From Chrysophaeum taylorii (Eukaryota; Sar; Pelagophyceae; Pelagomonadales; Pelagomonadaceae), in NCBI GenBank assembly GCA_029834535.1, contig JAQMWT010000308.1, forward strand, positions 62,001 to 126,000: a stretch of DNA of 64,000 bases, written 5' to 3'. A model generated the notes under the pieces. That model was not told the DNA's origin. It searched no databases and saw nothing but the letters and a program-made list of their open reading frames with translations. Below are positions 63,998 through 64,000 of the stretch, one piece after another (positions within the stretch are counted from its first letter, which is position 1; every line of letters begins with the position of its first letter). The translations under genes were made by a program, and so were the position numbers.

Positions 63998-64000
63998 TTT

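Overview
The window is nuclear DNA from a eukaryote. Genes sit far apart, several need GT-AG introns, and most of the sequence between them is decayed transposons. The gene set suggests an alga with a red-derived (chlorophyll c type) secondary plastid. There is a DUF4336 protein with a signal peptide followed by an Ala-Phe junction like the ASAFAP motif, a DUF1995 protein (a plastid-associated family), and a secreted FEA1-like iron-assimilation protein. Stramenopile (for example pelagophyte) is my first guess, with haptophyte as the alternative; this is inference and no species is identified. The introns I can define are very short: 32-41 nt in the rhodanese, FEA1 and hAT genes, and 61-99 nt in an LRR gene.

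Layout. 0.6-4.5 kb (-): long proline-rich and coiled-coil ORFs, probably one broken gene or gag-like element. 4.85-8.75 kb: a Helitron fragment, then a divergent rhodanese / DUF4336 pair whose start codons can overlap, a TPR scrap, and a short Helitron derivative in the opposite orientation. 11.1-12.1 kb: a DUF1995 gene whose 3' end is amplified into eleven 44-bp repeats. 12.2-17.0 kb: hAT copy A, then an unidentified element (family E). 17.3-18.75 kb: a frameshifted Crinkler/RHS-type NTPase gene. 22.9-24.4 kb: a choice-of-anchor B beta-propeller protein. 24.5-27.5 kb: hAT copy B, a near-duplicate of A. 29-32 kb: a third hAT lineage (D). 34.9-35.4 kb: an intact FucU/RbsD mutarotase. 38.25-39.5 kb: the FEA1-like gene with a duplicated 3' end. 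39.8-45.1 kb: a degenerate Ty1/copia element with short LTRs and a nested LINE-like insertion. 46.2-48.9 kb: BMS1. 48.9-52.5 kb: Helitron copy 2 and family E copy 2. 54.0-55.8 kb: a WW-domain protein. 56-57.3 kb: copia integrase remnants. 58.8-59.7 kb: a spliced LRR gene with one repeat per exon. 59.7-60.8 kb: Helitron copy 3, starting 3 bp from the LRR start codon. 61.9-64 kb: a Ty3/gypsy integrase cut by hAT copy C.

The host genes do not form a pathway: ribosome biogenesis (BMS1), sugar mutarotation (FucU), iron uptake (FEA1), plastid proteins, sulfur transfer (rhodanese). Two patterns recur. First, the 3' ends of two unrelated host genes (DUF1995, FEA1) are tandemly duplicated across the stop codon. 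Second, each DNA-transposon family carries its own short motif in arrays near its ends: TTCACTTCAC (A/B), GTAAAGTAAAG (C), TCCGCATCCGC (D), AAGTTTGGTCA (E) and AGTAAGTTCACCTAGTCCC (Helitron). Protein calls are by eye from translated motifs; no database search was run.
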